Shown here one piece after another: positions 10,813 to 22,371 of a stretch of DNA of 64,000 bases. Under the pieces are notes generated by a model, which was not told where the DNA came from, made no database searches, and saw only the letters and a list, made by a program, of their open reading frames with translations. The translations under genes were made by a program, and so were the position numbers. The stretch comes from Plectosphaerella cucumerina (Eukaryota; Ascomycota; Sordariomycetes; Glomerellales; Plectosphaerellaceae): positions 6,014,001 through 6,078,000 of the forward strand of contig JAGPXD010000003.1 of assembly GCA_020746995.1 (NCBI GenBank), given 5' to 3'. Every line of letters begins with the position of its first letter. Position 1 is the stretch's first letter.

Positions 10813-11839
10813 TTACAGAGCACCGCTCTTGACGATGGTGGGGCGCTTGCCGTAGCGGACGGCGCCGGTCTGGGAGCCGGTGGCCTCGAGCGCCTTGACG
10901 ATGTTGAGGGAGTTGGCGTCGGCGACCTCGCCGAAGACGACGTGGCGGCCGTTGAGCCACGAGGTGACAACGGTGGTGACGAAGAACTGCGAGCCGTTCC
11001 TGAAGCGGGGTTAGCTCTGGAGGACGACAAAGGGGTCGATCGGCGGCGTTGGCTTACGTGTTGGGGCCGGCGTTGGCCATGGACAGCAGACCAGGCTTGT
11101 CGTGCTTCAGCTGGAAGTTCTCGTCGGCGAACTTCTCGCCGTAGATGGACTTGCCACCAGTGCCCTGGGAGTACAGTTAGCTGGGTATTCTCGGAGGGGT
11201 CGAGGGCACAGAAAGCTGTATATGACGATGACGTACGTTGCCACGGGTGAAGTCACCACCCTGGAGCATGAACTCGGGGATGATGCGGTGGAAGGACGAG
11301 CCCTGGTAGCCGAAGCCCTTCTCGCCGGTGCAGAGGGCGCGGAAGTTCTCGGCAGTCTTGGGGACGACATCGTAGAACAGGTTGAAGGTGATGCGGCCGG
11401 ACTGGGCTGGAGAGAGGTTAGCATCGGGATAAATACCACGAGGCATTCGACACCACCACCATTGCGATGATGATGATGTAGGGCGTCGTTGTGTTGGTGG
11501 ACGTGGAGGGGGCGATGCTTACCCTCAGCGGGACCGGTGGCCTTCTCGGTGGCAGGGTCGTACTTGGGACCCTCCCACTCGATGTCGAAGTAACTGCAAG
11601 GGCAAAAGTCAGAGGGATGCTCTCGATGGGAACAGAGGGGAGGAAGCTTACACCTGGGGACCGGACATGTTTGCGGATGAAGCGAAGAAACGGGTGGGAA
11701 GCTTGGTGTTGGATTGGAAGGGAGATGCGCGGAGAGGCTTAAAGGCGGAGGAAGGTCGAGAAAAGGGCGAGGGTGAAACGGAAGAGCAGGAGAAGATATG
11801 GCGGGGTAGGAGGGGTCGGAGGACGGCGGCAGGTCTCAT
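10813..11839 (-). CDS. cyclophilin A peptidyl-prolyl isomerase, cytosolic and probably mitochondrial forms
   Basis: Five exons on the minus strand: 11652-11668 (or from 11839), 11523-11593, 11237-11406, 11058-11164 and 10813-10999. From the ATG at 11668 (MSGPQVYFDIEWEG) the product is 183 aa, the usual cytosolic cyclophilin size. The catalytic/cyclosporin-binding residues are present: FHRIIPEFMLQGGDF (Arg, Phe, Met, Gln), SMANAGPNTNGSQFF, and TSWLNGRHVVFGEV with the Trp and His. The ATG at 11839 is in frame and adds 57 residues rich in Arg, Ser and Pro without acidic residues, ending TRFFASSAN just before MSGPQV, a good matrix presequence. One gene giving both forms is established for Neurospora cyclophilin. 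Dual use here is inferred. All introns are short with standard borders. Confidence 0.95.
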
Positions 11840-13721
11840 TTTTTCGGGCGAGGGCGTGGGCGCGGGAGGTACGTAGCTCGTGCTTGCCTTTGCTTGCTTT
11901 CTGGAGGGGTAAATTGTTAGCTTAGCGCCTGAAGCTCCAGTTCCCCGCCGGGAAGGACCGGCATGCACGAATCAAGCGGCGAGACGGGCGGGGGCGAGGC
12001 GACAAGAGTGGGCCGTCCAAGGTCACGTGAAGTCAGACAAGGCAAGTCGCCTCAGCAACTGAGGTACCTTCCTTGTCACCTTGCTGTGAGCTGTGACCCC
12101 CCCTTGGAGCTCTTGCCTGACACGTTTCGCAGGGGTGAGGTCAGGGAGTGAGTGGACTCGGCTGCTGGTGACGCAGCTCTCAGCAACCGTCTCCTTTTGA
12201 AGGCGGTGCAAAGGAGGAGGAATCCATGCCAATTGCACTTGAATTGACACGGCCCGTCGTGATGATGTTGCCATCTCGCCTCCCACCCTCTCGGGCTTCC
12301 CGCTTCCACATCCCGTCTCCCGCCAATTGCCCGCCGGTTGCAGGCCAATGACTTCACCGGCGGCGGCGCCGCGGTGCAGCAGCTTGACCGGTCCACTCGA
12401 TGAAAAAGTGGATACGACGCGGCTGCTCACCCAGAGCTCAGCTCTCTGCCCCCCTTTCCAAGGGTCGGCCGGAGAAGAGGACAGCGAGCTTGGGTGATTG
12501 CGGTTGTCGTGCAGCCAATTGGGGCGGCACCGCTCGATGGACAGCTCTCTCACCCTCGCGACGGGTGAGGAGAAGCTCAACGAACGGAAGCGAGACGCAT
12601 GTCAGGATGCCCGAGCCGCATGGGGGGGTGGCCATTGGAGGGGGACGATGAGGGCTGAGGACGGCTCCCAACCAGTACTTCCCCCACTCGGGTGCATCGG
12701 CGGACGTCAGATGGGAGGGGGAGGTTCGGGAGAGGGACTCGGGGAAAGGGCGTGGGGAGCCATGACAGCAAGAGACGTGCGAACTCACTGGAAGGGTAGT
12801 AACACAGCGGTGAGAAGAAGACGGATGTTGTACAGGAAGCGTCTGAGGCGTGAATGGCTTGTGGTTGACGATGATGTGTCGAGAGAGAAAAGTCTGGCCG
12901 GAGATCACGGTCTCATCAGATGCGGAGCACGGACCACCCAGCGGTGGTGCGCGTTGACAATGGGGCCTGAGGTTGCACGATGACCCAGGAGCACGACTGA
13001 GTGGCAGCACGAGAGTAAGAGTCTATAATTATGACCTCCTGAGTTGGAATTTGTGAGTGTTTGGTTGAAGCCAGAGAAGAAACAGCTTTCAGGTTGACGA
13101 GAAGGACACTCGTCATGTGGCGAGAGCAGACATCACAGGCGAGTGTTCTTCAGGCATGAGAAAGGCTCGTCTGTGATGCACTGCACCAAGCGACGTACCA
13201 AATCATCTGCAAATCAAGTGCCAGGCGTTGGACTAAAGATCTGGATGAAATCCATGCTCCTCTCATGCTTCAAGTTGTGTGATGCTACCTAAGGTAGGTG
13301 CTTGGCGGGCATAATCATCGCTCTTGGCAAGCAGCGAAAGCTGAAGCACCTTTCCTACTGACTTGACAACAGATCCGGAATTTGTCCTTAACATAATTGG
13401 TATCTAAAAAATCAGGATACCGCCAGGTCTTCATGCCTAGCTCCTGTCGGCATTCCGACTGATGCTCCCGCAGCAGTTTGAGGCTGGAAGGCGGCGCCTC
13501 AAGCAAGAATGCCTCGAACGCTGACTAAGCATGAATCACGTGAGCTCAGTGACGCTCGTGCCTCGGATTATGCCCAACTTCCTGGCAAGGTGTCCACCAA
13601 GCAGTTGAACGTAGCGTACGAAACCTCGACCCGAACGACCACGGCGACGCCTTTGCCTTTGGACATCGTTCCGCTCAATCGCACCAAATCTTCCTCTCGT
13701 GCTTCGACACAATCGCCCAAC
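11840..13721. other. divergent intergenic region, no gene supported
   Basis: About 1.9 kb between the cyclophilin and epsin starts. Overlapping frames on both strands at 12.0-13.0 kb encode Arg/Pro/Ser-rich products without motifs and look like GC artefacts. It should hold both promoters. Confidence 0.55.
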
Positions 13722-15451
13722 ATGGATTGGAACAATCTCAAAGATACCGTCAGCAATATGACGCTGTACGATGTCAAGGCTGGTGTTAGGAAGGTCCAAA
13801 ACGGTACGGACCCAACCTGCCTTGCGACAGGCGGATGGAGACTGACGAGTTCGCAGCGGTGATGAACTATACCGAAATGGAGGCAAAGGTTCGTGATTCG
13901 GCTCCTGCTTCGCAGCCAAAGACGACTAGAGCTGACGATGGTGTAGGTCCGCGAGGCCACTAACAACGAGCCGTGGGGCGCATCCTCGAGCACAATGCAG
14001 GAGATTGCCAACGGCACATTCAACTAGTACGAACCACGAGACCGCCGCTTCATGGCGACGAGGCTGACGTCGACAGCGCGACCCTCAACGAGATCATGCC
14101 CATGATTTACCGCCGATTCACCGAAAAAGCCGCCGAGGAATGGCGACAGATCTACAAGGCGCTGCAGCTACTCGAGTTCCTGATCAAGCACGGTTCCGAG
14201 CGGGTCATTGACGATGCCCGCGGCCACATCACGCTCCTCAAGATGTTGCGCCAGTTCCACTTCATCGACCAGAACGGCAAGGATCAGGGCATCAACGTCC
14301 GCAACAGAGCCAAGGAACTCACGGAGCTCCTCGGCGACGTCGAACGTATCCGGTCCGAACGCAAAAAGGCACGCGCCAGCCGCAACAAGTACACCGGTGT
14401 CGAGGGAGGTTCATCCTTTGGCGGCGGCTTTTCCGGCAGCGGCGGCGGCGGAAGCGGAAGTAGGTACGGCGGATTCGGCAGCGAAACGGGTGGCTCCGAC
14501 GCCAACTACGGAGGCTTCTCAGGCGGCGTATATGGTGACGGTGGCGGGTTTGGCGGCCAGTCAGACGACTGGCGGGACGCAACGGGCGGGTCCCGCGGTG
14601 CCGACAAGTTCGAGGCCTATGATGAAGGCGACGACGAGAGACCGGCAGCGAGCAGCAGCAGCTCTGCCGCCGCTCGCGCGAAGCGTGCGGAGCGGACCGC
14701 CCCTCCCAAGGCGCAGCCCGTGAAGAAGAAGGAGCCCGAGGTCGACCTGTTCTCCTTTGACGAGCCCGCATCCTCGACTCCAGCCATCGCGCCGTCGGGT
14801 CTGTCCAGCCTGGCACCTGCCCCGGCTGCTGGCAACAACAACAACATCGTGGATGATGACGACGAGTTTGATGATTTCCAATCGGCTCCGCAGACGGGCC
14901 AGCCCTCGGCACCACCAGTTACTCACACAGCGCCATCGACGGCCACCTTTGCTATGCCCAAGCCAGTCGCGCCACAGCAGGCCAGCTTCAACAACATTGT
15001 CAACATCTCATCCCCCGCCCCGTCTACGGGACCTAACTACTCCGCCTTCAGCACACCTGCCATCACCTCCCCTCCCGCCCAAGCCCCGAGCTACCAGCCC
15101 TCGGGACCCAACTACTTTGGCTCTGTTCAGGCTCCGCTTGCGCAGCAGCAGCAGCAGCAGAAGCAGCAGGTGACGGCCGGCGGTGTTGGCCGCGCCTCAG
15201 CTCCCGCGGCGAAGCCCGCCGCGGCTGGCGGCGATGCCTTTGGCGCGCTTTGGAGCCAAGCCAGTGGCGGCATGAAGAAGAGCACGACCACAGGCGCAGG
15301 GCCGGCCATGGGCCAGCTTGCCAAGGAGAAGAGCAGTGCCGGCATTTGGGGGGCGCCCGCAACCGCACCAGCCGGCGGCAGCAGCAACAACACTGCACCG
15401 AAGCCTGGTGCGGGCTCCGGAGCCGGCGCCATGGGAGACCTGCTTGGGTGA
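13722..15451 (+). CDS. ENTH-domain epsin, Ent3/epsinR-like clathrin adaptor
   Basis: Four exons, 13722-13803, 13857-13888, 13947-14026 and 14077-15451, give 522 aa. The introns are only 50-58 bp, and their removal rebuilds the ENTH domain (residues about 1-150): MDWNNLKDTVSNMTLYDVKAG, VMNYTEMEAKVREATNNEPW, LNEIMPMIYRRF, LEFLIKHGSERVIDDA. The ENTH domain binds phosphoinositides. The tail is disordered and rich in Gly/Ser. It carries a clathrin-box-like LFSFDE, an acidic DEFDDFQ motif of the kind bound by GGA/AP-1 ear domains, and a short glutamine run near 15150. No ubiquitin-interacting motif is seen, which with the ENTH sequence favours the Golgi-endosome Ent3 class over endocytic Ent1/2. 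The family assignment is firm and the subclass is inferred. Confidence 0.93.
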
Positions 15452-16820
15452 AGGAACAATGGGCATGCGCGTAATACAGTGGTGAGAGCCAATGGTGGCA
15501 TATTGGAGAGGCCATTGCCTAGGGTTGCTGTTGTTGTCATGTTTCGCGCTGATAGGAGTCGAGTAGATGGGCGTCCCGGCGCGCAAAAAGAGACTGATAC
15601 CTTGACGTACACTCGCCCGCTCTTGATGCATTCATCCCGAGGGTTCGGGGCCATGCAGGCCAAATTGGAGGGGCCGACACTGCCCTGTCCGAGTCTGTCG
15701 ATCGTTCGACCGCGTGGCCGCGTTTGGGAATGCAGTGCCTGGCCGGATGTCCTCCCCGGTGCGTCACCACGACAAGTAAAGCGCGGATGCCGACCTTGCG
15801 GCGACTCGTAGCCAGTCGCTCTCGCCCAGACCGGCCACCGGTGGCCTGACCCAGACTCTCAACAGCCGCGATCATGGGCCCGATTGGCGGCGCGGTTACC
15901 TGGACCTGGCGGTATTCTCCTCGTCATTGTTGTCGTCTCTCTAAGCGCCCGTCTCAGAGGAGGAAGCGGCCCCACCACCGACCGCGACCCCTGCTCCGCC
16001 GGCCGATTGGCTGCCATGACGAACACGACGAGCGGCTCACACAACGCGTTGATCTGTTGCAGTTTACGCTGAGTAGCCGCTGCTGTTTTTGAACCTCTGA
16101 GGCTAGACTTGTCGCCTATTGTACTTGAAACGAGCTCTGAGCTGTGGAGCTCCAGTCGTAGGCCGGGACTGGGGTATGTCGATTGTGATGACGCTCCTCA
16201 CGAGAGCTGCTCGTTGCCGATTTTGGAACAGACCAAGGCCAATTGATGGGCCATGGGCAACATCAGCCTTGTCGTGGACCTGGGCCTGGACTGGCGGCTC
16301 TGCTTGTCCCAGGGCATGGTCATCCCTCTATAAGTAAGAGAGCCGTCGTCGAGCTCATGGCAGTCCTGTTCCCCGGCTCTTCAGAACATTCAAACACCAG
16401 ATCTTTTCCTTCATCCTTTGTCATCTCTCATTTGTCTTTTCCTTGGTCTCAGGGTTCGGCTTCTTCTTGGGTGCTTTCTCCTATCTTTTCAAGCAAACAG
16501 CATCACGATCACCATCACACTTCTTTCTCACACCGGTCTTCTTGACGAAGGCCCCTTTCCCGTCTTTCACCTCTTCACCTAGTTTCTTCCTCGAGCCTCG
16601 AGTGGCTCGAAGACCCTGCTCCGCCAAAATTCACCCCCTCGACACTTCTCCGCGCATCCCTGGCCCCGCGCCTCGTTTTCCCTTGAGGACTGCACTACAC
16701 CACTACAAGCTTCGCCCCAAGCTCACTTTGCTCGTGCCCCCAGCGGCTTTCGAGAAGGAGCTCCTGATCGAGGAAGAGCAACGCCGGTCCGCCAACACCT
16801 CGCATACTTGTCGAATCAGG
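15452..16820. other. intergenic with long pyrimidine-rich leader, no gene supported
   Basis: About 1.4 kb. A TATA-like CTATAAG lies at about 16327-16333, followed by some 480 bases rich in C and T up to the ATG at 16821, typical of a long fungal 5' leader. An in-frame upstream ATG at 16443 could extend the next protein, but that extension has no recognisable features. Confidence 0.5.
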
Positions 16821-17926
16821 ATGGGTGCCATGCCTCAGCTCGGTGCTCTCGGGCACACCTTTACCGCCATGCGTGCGATGCAGCTGATCTCGCTCGTCGC
16901 CATAGTCGGCATGACTGGTGACTTTGTCGCCGAAATGGTTGCCGCCGACTCTCGCCCCCCGGATGTCCTGATCGGGACTTTGGTTGTGGTTAGTTGTGTC
17001 TTGCCCTCCACCCCTTGAGCACCTCATGCTGAGCCATCCTTCCCCAGGCCTGCCTCGCCACCCTCTACGTGACCATTTCGTACATTCTCTACTGGGACTC
17101 CATGCTCCCTCTGCTCATCGCCACGGCCACAGATGCCGGACTCATGGTTGCGAACATTGTTGTTGCCGTCACACTCGGCAAGCCCCTGTCTTTCCTGACA
17201 TGCAAGGACCTGTCGGCCGGCGGCGGCAGCAACGCGTCATTCATCGCAAGCATCGGCAAGAACATTGTCGAAGCGACTGGTGCTGATGGTCGCGTCAACT
17301 ACTACGTCTGGGTCGGCGCCGCGCAAAAGAGCTGCTACGCTACGAAGGCAGTCTGGGGCTTGTCCATCGCGCTGTGCGTGCTCTTCGCCTTTTCCGGAGT
17401 CGCAAGCATCTGCCTCTGGCGCCGTCAGAAGATGACTACGCCCAAGGACTGCGAGGGGCAATGAGGGTGCGGCCGTGGCGGCGCGGCGGTGGCAACTCCC
17501 GGGGCGCGGAGCCTCGGCACGTCGGCCATGATGGGCGCGCGGGAGAAGCGGTGGGACTTCAGCGACTCCTCCGACGATGACTCGATGCGGAGAGGAGCGC
17601 CGGGCCCGTCATGGATCCCGCCGCCGCGAGCCACGGCAAGCGTGCGCACCAGGTCGGTGCTGGTGGTAGATGATGGGGCCAACGGCTTCTCGGACGAACG
17701 AGCGGTACCAGTGGCGGTGATGCCGCCGATGCCGCCGATGCCCGAGTCTCCGGGGCTAGGGCCGGCATCCAGATCACCGGTGGCTGTCGATGAGCCAGTC
17801 GGCGTGCTTGGGCGATCCAGGTCACGGCGGAAGACAATCAGGAAGATGGTCGAGGGTTGGTGGGACCTTGGGTTGCTGGAGGCGCAGAAGAGGCAGACCA
17901 TGCTGGCTGCCGGTAGACGGGTCTGA
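16821..17926 (+). CDS. four-TM MARVEL-like membrane protein with cytosolic tail (model uncertain at 3' end)
   Basis: Exon 1 is 16821-16988 and exon 2 starts at 17048. Four hydrophobic helices follow in MARVEL-type order: AMQLISLVAIVGMTG; the intron-split VLIGTLVVACLATLYVTI; LLIATATDAGLMVANIVVAV; and AVWGLSIALCVLFAFSG. A TGA at 17462-17464 would end a 194-aa protein. However, the same frame stays open after it to 17926 with strong GC third-position bias, and ends in a protein-like basic segment (RKMVEGWWDLGLLEAQKRQTM). A 42-bp intron, 17424-17465 (GTCAGA donor, ATGAG acceptor), removes the TGA in frame and gives 334 aa. I therefore annotate to 17926. Without RNA evidence the short form cannot be excluded. 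The protein is of unknown function at a cell membrane. Confidence 0.6.
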
Positions 17927-18080
17927 TTTGGTCTTTTCAATCATGTGGTAATGGGTCAAACGGTAATATTAAACAAAATTGATATTGTTCTGATGCGGCC
18001 ACTCGTCTTTGACTGGAGGTGTTTCTGATGAAGTTGAGACGTGCAAACGATTGCTCAAGATCTACGATCATGTAAACGGA

Positions 18081-18814
18081 CTACCCATGCCAGGGGACAG
18101 TCGCGTTATCTTGCACAATGTTGCTCAACCACTTTTCTGTCTCCGGCGTCTGCATTGCTTGGCCATTCGGGGGAATGTGGTTACTGTCCCAGCACTGTAC
18201 TCTCCTGTTAGTTTAGTTCTCCAGGCAGAGTTCACGATGACTTACCGACGGTAAGTGAAGCCGATGTCTTCATCCGAGTCTGCGGCCTTCGACTCGATTT
18301 CACATGACTCCAAAGCAGGCCCGGCGGCAACTACCGACACAATGGTTTCGGAGCTAATCATGTCATCGACGGCAGTCTCGTTCTTTGGTGTCATGGAAGG
18401 AACGGACACCATCTGGCAGCTGACTACCCTGTCGAGAGGCGGCGTGGATCTGAGGAACCTGTCGATAGGAGACTCTTCCTGGCTCGGCAATGTGTTGTCC
18501 ACATGTGTCTTTGGCACATTTGGAGTGAAGAGCTCACTGGAAGCCTTCCTCTTGTGCCCGCAGCACTGGGGTTTCCTGGCTCCAAAGAGGTCGGCGTGGT
18601 ATCGGATGGCTGCCTCCTTGACCGATGTGCCGGCGCCAGCTCCTGCCACGAGGAAATCTACAGGTGGTTCGCCGAGGCCGTCCCAGAGCAGACGCCGAGA
18701 AGCAGGAGGTCCATCGAGCTGGTGTTCCTGCCTGGCGTTGGCTAATGTCAGTCTTGTTCTGGACGCTTTTTCGTGTTCACAGCACTTACAGAGGGAGATG
18801 CGAGGCCTCATCAT
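18081..18814 (-). CDS. hypothetical protein, no recognised family
   Basis: A minus-strand frame opens at 18814. A 48-bp intron with a GTAAGT donor and TTAG acceptor probably follows the first eight residues. A second intron, 18205-18245, with a perfect GTAAGT donor and an ACTAAC..AG end, joins the main exon (to 18246) to a last exon ending at 18081. The joined tail (CWDSNHIPPNGQAMQTPETEKWLSNIV) is open and protein-like. No domain, signal peptide or TM segment is seen. A Cys/His-containing RKPQCCGHKRK segment is basic. It could be a fragment of a longer or decaying gene. The function is unknown. Confidence 0.35.
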
Positions 18815-19586
18815 GCGAGCTAAGGGAACCGACCACGACGGAGGAGTCCCCGGAGGCAGGGGAGCTGGGAGATGCGATCATATTTCGGCAGAACAAGGTG
18901 AAGCAGAGTGCTGAGAATGGGGACGAGAGAGCGAGAGGCGGATCGAGTCCTATACCCATGGAAACGAAGAGGAGCGCCCTTGGGCCGTCCCCTGCCCATT
19001 TCCAATACCAACTCATCCTTCATCCTCCAGCTTGCCCCCCGCCAACCTCACTCGCCCTGCACATCTGCACCTCGCCCCTACCCGGGGAACGCCTATCCTG
19101 GGTCCCCATCCATGATGGTGTGCAGAACCCACCGACTTGGTCGAGGAAGATGCTAGATTGACGCCGGAACCGCTCCACCGGGACCTCGACTCGACCACAT
19201 GCCTCCCCCTGAGGCATGCAGCGCAGCATCGTGGGACCGCCGGGGGACGTGGAACCAATCGGCACCCCCTGCAGTACTCATGTTGGGGGCTGGCGACCCG
19301 CCCGGGGAGCTCATGTGTGTTCCGGGACGTCCACGGGTGTGGGTGCTGCCCTGGCTAGCGCCGTCGCCTTGCGGGAGGAGCCTACAGTAACCACATCGTC
19401 GGGACTCCTGGGAGGGGAGGACTCGAAGACTGCGAGGGACGGGGACGCCGCCAGTGGGTGCCGAACCGACTGTGTGTTCGCGCTGGTGCTGGGTTGACAG
19501 GGTAGGCCAGGCAGGCGCAGCGTCCTGGAAAGGTGGCAGGGTTGTGTCTGGGAGCATGCCGTAGATGTCGCTGATGGGAACCCCTA
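18815..19586. other. intergenic, no gene recognised
   Basis: About 770 bases on which several overlapping frames exist, but none has motif support. It probably carries the promoter of the hypothetical gene and the 3' UTR of the four-TM gene. Confidence 0.5.
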
Positions 19587-20426
19587 TCACGATGTGGCCG
19601 CCGTCTGCCCATCTCGGCGCTCGAGGGCGACCTCTTCTGCCCCTCCGAACCAGCCTGGCCACCAGCGGCGGACGTAGGGCGCGAAAATGGCGAAGTAGCA
19701 GGGTGCGGCTACGATGATGCGAAGGCAGCCAATGCCGATGGCCCTTGAGAGGCCGTACCGGCAGTCGCTGCTGGGTGCCGCGGGCAGCCCGTAGCATACG
19801 GCGGCCCGCCTGTCGAGGGCGACGCAGTGGAAAAGGAAGCTGCTGGTGGCCACAACTTCGACAGCCATCAGTGCGTAGACGATGGCGAGGATGGCGCCGC
19901 CAGCGATGCGGTGCGCCATAGGTGCCAGTGCCCAAACGAAGATCATCTCAACAACAGTGGAGGCAAGAACAGCCAAGAGGCCGCGGCTGCGGGCTGCGCT
20001 GCCAGGGGTGCGGGCGAGCATCCTGCTGCCGTCGGTGCAGAGCGCGGCGGTGAGGACTTGGGCCAAAAAGATGAACAGCAGGGCGCCGTACATGCCGGTG
20101 GTCCAACGGAGTTGCTCGCGGAGATGTGTCGGTGCCGGGGCTTGCGGGGGTGCGCGGGCGGGCGTAGGGGCCAGGGGGGGCGTCTCTTCGCGGTAGGGGG
20201 GTAGAGTCGCCTGGCGGCTCCTGTACGAAGGCGGAGCGGTCGCAACGCCGAGTGTCGACACAGGCCGGACTGCAAAGGCGTCCTGGAGGTGTTGCTCGAA
20301 GGATCTGGCTTGCGTCAGGTTGGGTGTCCCCGTATCCTCCGGCGGCGTCACGATCCAGTCGTCCTCCTCCGGCCCGACGGGGATGGCCACTGATTCGATA
20401 CGATCGACGTCTTCTTGGTTGCTCAT
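19587..20426 (-). CDS. hypothetical four-TM membrane protein with Pro-rich N-terminus
   Basis: 279 aa in a single exon from the ATG at 20426 (MSNQEDVDRIESV). The first ~105 residues are cytosolic-like, rich in Pro and Thr, with two PY-type motifs (PPSYRS, PPYREE) that in other proteins bind WW domains of Rsp5/Nedd4 ubiquitin ligases. Four hydrophobic helices follow: MYGALLFIFLAQVLTAALC; RGLLAVLASTVVEMIFVWALA; GGAILAIVYALMAVEVVATSS; and CLRIIVAAPCYFAIFAPYV. The topology resembles the many fungal MARVEL-like or DUF four-TM proteins, but I do not recognise the family. An upstream in-frame ATG at 20522 would add 32 residues. Confidence 0.6.
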   Translation of the reverse strand: MSNQEDVDRIESVAIPVGPEEDDWIVTPPEDTGTPNLTQARSFEQHLQDAFAVRPVSTLGVATAPPSYRSRQATLPPYREETPPLAPTPARAPPQAPAPTHLREQLRWTTGMYGALLFIFLAQVLTAALCTDGSRMLARTPGSAARSRGLLAVLASTVVEMIFVWALAPMAHRIAGGAILAIVYALMAVEVVATSSFLFHCVALDRRAAVCYGLPAAPSSDCRYGLSRAIGIGCLRIIVAAPCYFAIFAPYVRRWWPGWFGGAEEVALERRDGQTAATS

Positions 20427-21288
20427 GGCTTCCCTTCCATCTGATGCCCACCATCTGGAGTTCGTCGTCGGTCGACATCTGGGGGCCTGTCCTTTAACCA
20501 GCAATTGAGCTGGGCGGCGCAATGGCAGAGAGTGCCTCGTCTTGCGCCATGGCGTACGGACCGTTGATGGCGGTCAACCGGTTTGAGGTGCTGGGCAGAG
20601 TTGACGGTGCGATGCAAGGTTGGAGAAGCGGCAAAGAAGTCCAGTCTGCCTCGGAGCAACAAGGTGTGTTCAGCGGGGGCATGTTGGCAGTACAGTACGA
20701 TGTCGCGTGTACCTGAAAGCCGATTGGAGATGTTACTTGGCAGTTGGCCCGATGGATTGCTGGGCCAGAGACGAGAGGTTTGTTAGTGAAGCTGTTTCCG
20801 CCGGGATAACTTTTGCTGTGGCAGGGGTATTTACAGCGTCGGCCCGGTCCTCGGTATTCGTCCATGCATCAGGGGAGAGACCCCTGCTAACAGGATGTAA
20901 GTCCAACCTCAGAGCAATTCCGGTTGGCCCGGCGGTAGATGTCGCAGACACACCACGACTACAGGCATTGACAGAGCGAAGCGCAGCGTCTGTGAATGGA
21001 CAAGTGAGAGCCTTGGAGAAGGGAATTCTTCGAGGCAACATGATTACAGACGCACAGAACAGCCCGGCATAAAAAGGCTTGCCCGGGCTGGTTTGCTGGC
21101 ATCATTTCTCCGTTATCTCGGTATCCTCCAACCCAGGTCACTGGTACAGACCCTGCCCGTCAGCCGCCGTCCTCCCACCATCCCAGCAGACCGCTGAATC
21201 GAGCCCTCCACACCTCTACCAATACGCGCTTGTACCTTACTTGCTTGCGTGCCCGCAGGTCGTCAGATCGGACTGTAGACCGCCCGGC
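20427..21288. other. divergent intergenic, no gene recognised
   Basis: About 860 bases between two divergent hypothetical genes, presumably their promoters. Overlapping frames of up to about 150 codons on both strands lack motifs. Confidence 0.5.
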
Positions 21289-21765
21289 ATGGACCGCTGG
21301 ATGCACCCGTGCGCAGCCCACGGCTGTCTTGACCAGCGTTGCGACATGGATCTCGTCAGGATTCGAGGCGAGATTGAGTCTCTGAAGGCCCAGGCCATAC
21401 AGTTGGAGATGCAGGTGTACACCATTCAGGCTCGGGCCGCCGAGGCACGCCGCCGTTCGACCATGGCGTACCAATTCAACAGCCATCTAGGTGACCCAGG
21501 TCTGCCGATCGAGTACCTCGTTGTGTGCCGCGACGGATTTATCAACGAGCCCCCTGCCCAACTGTTTCCCATCAACGCCGCCGAGTTCTTCAGTCTAAGA
21601 AACCCGACAACCAACAGGCAGGCCGCTATGCTTCGTGGCCTTGCCGAGTTCTACGACATCTGCGACCCCATGGACCATGATCTGCTCGCCGACCGCCCCG
21701 ACCTGGTCCTGGCCGAGCTGGCGACCGTGCTTGGTCTGAACCATCTGGAACCCGGCGGGTACTAG
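21289..21765 (+). CDS. small hypothetical protein
   Basis: 158 aa from the ATG at 21289 (MDRWMHPCAAHGCLDQRC). The frame extends upstream to 21079, but that part looks non-coding. Residues about 22-60 (IRGEIESLKAQAIQLEMQVYTIQARAAEARRR) form a good amphipathic coiled coil. The rest is acidic and mixed alpha/beta in character. No family is recognised and there is no signal peptide. Codon third positions are GC-rich in this frame, supporting a real gene. Confidence 0.5.
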   Translation: MDRWMHPCAAHGCLDQRCDMDLVRIRGEIESLKAQAIQLEMQVYTIQARAAEARRRSTMAYQFNSHLGDPGLPIEYLVVCRDGFINEPPAQLFPINAAEFFSLRNPTTNRQAAMLRGLAEFYDICDPMDHDLLADRPDLVLAELATVLGLNHLEPGGY

Positions 21766-22371
21766 ACCCCGACTCTTCAACTGAGAGCGGACAGAGCTCC
21801 GCATCGATGGAACTGGCAACGGAGTGTGTTGAAACCTGGGGGATATTTTCATTTGATTGCTGCTGTTTCCTTGATTCCACTCCTTTGATTTGGCGACTCA
21901 CGAAGACACGCTGGGGAGCGGGCCTCGACCTAGTATGAAAGTTTTTCTGTCGGTATGTACGAGCAGCTACATTGAATCACATTGAACCTCGCTTTCTTTA
22001 CCTCGACCGGCTCGCACGCGACCACACTCGATGTGATGCCCAGTCAATCAGCGTCACAAACTCCCTTCGGTCAAGATGGGGCCGTGTTCGGTCAGCCAAC
22101 TCGGGCACGGAGGGCTCGGTGTGTGCGGGGTTCCACTGAGGTGAGCTGGACGGAGATGACAAATCCAGCCCAAAACACCAACTGACTCGATACCGCACTG
22201 CTTTTCATGCCTCACCCGACCCATCGACGTTGCACCCTCATCACCCTCGCTGCCGTTCATCAATCGCCAGATCACACAGACAGAGCGGCTGGCGAGGCCT
22301 TATCTCAGCCATTCGCGCACCCGTAATCGAAGCAATCACCAACTTCGGCATCGACACCATTCATCCTCACC
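21766..22371. other. intergenic, no gene recognised
   Basis: About 600 bases upstream of the first Zn2Cys6 regulator, presumably its promoter and leader. Nothing else is supported. Confidence 0.55.

Noticed and set aside
12023..13010. Overlapping frames of 160-190 codons on both strands
   Set aside because: No family features, heavy Arg/Pro/Ser composition, and equal openness of both strands indicate non-coding GC-rich sequence.
16443..16820. N-terminal extension of the MARVEL-like protein from the ATG at 16443
   Set aside because: The extension is pyrimidine-rich DNA with no domain, would place 126 unfeatured residues before TM1, and is better explained as leader.
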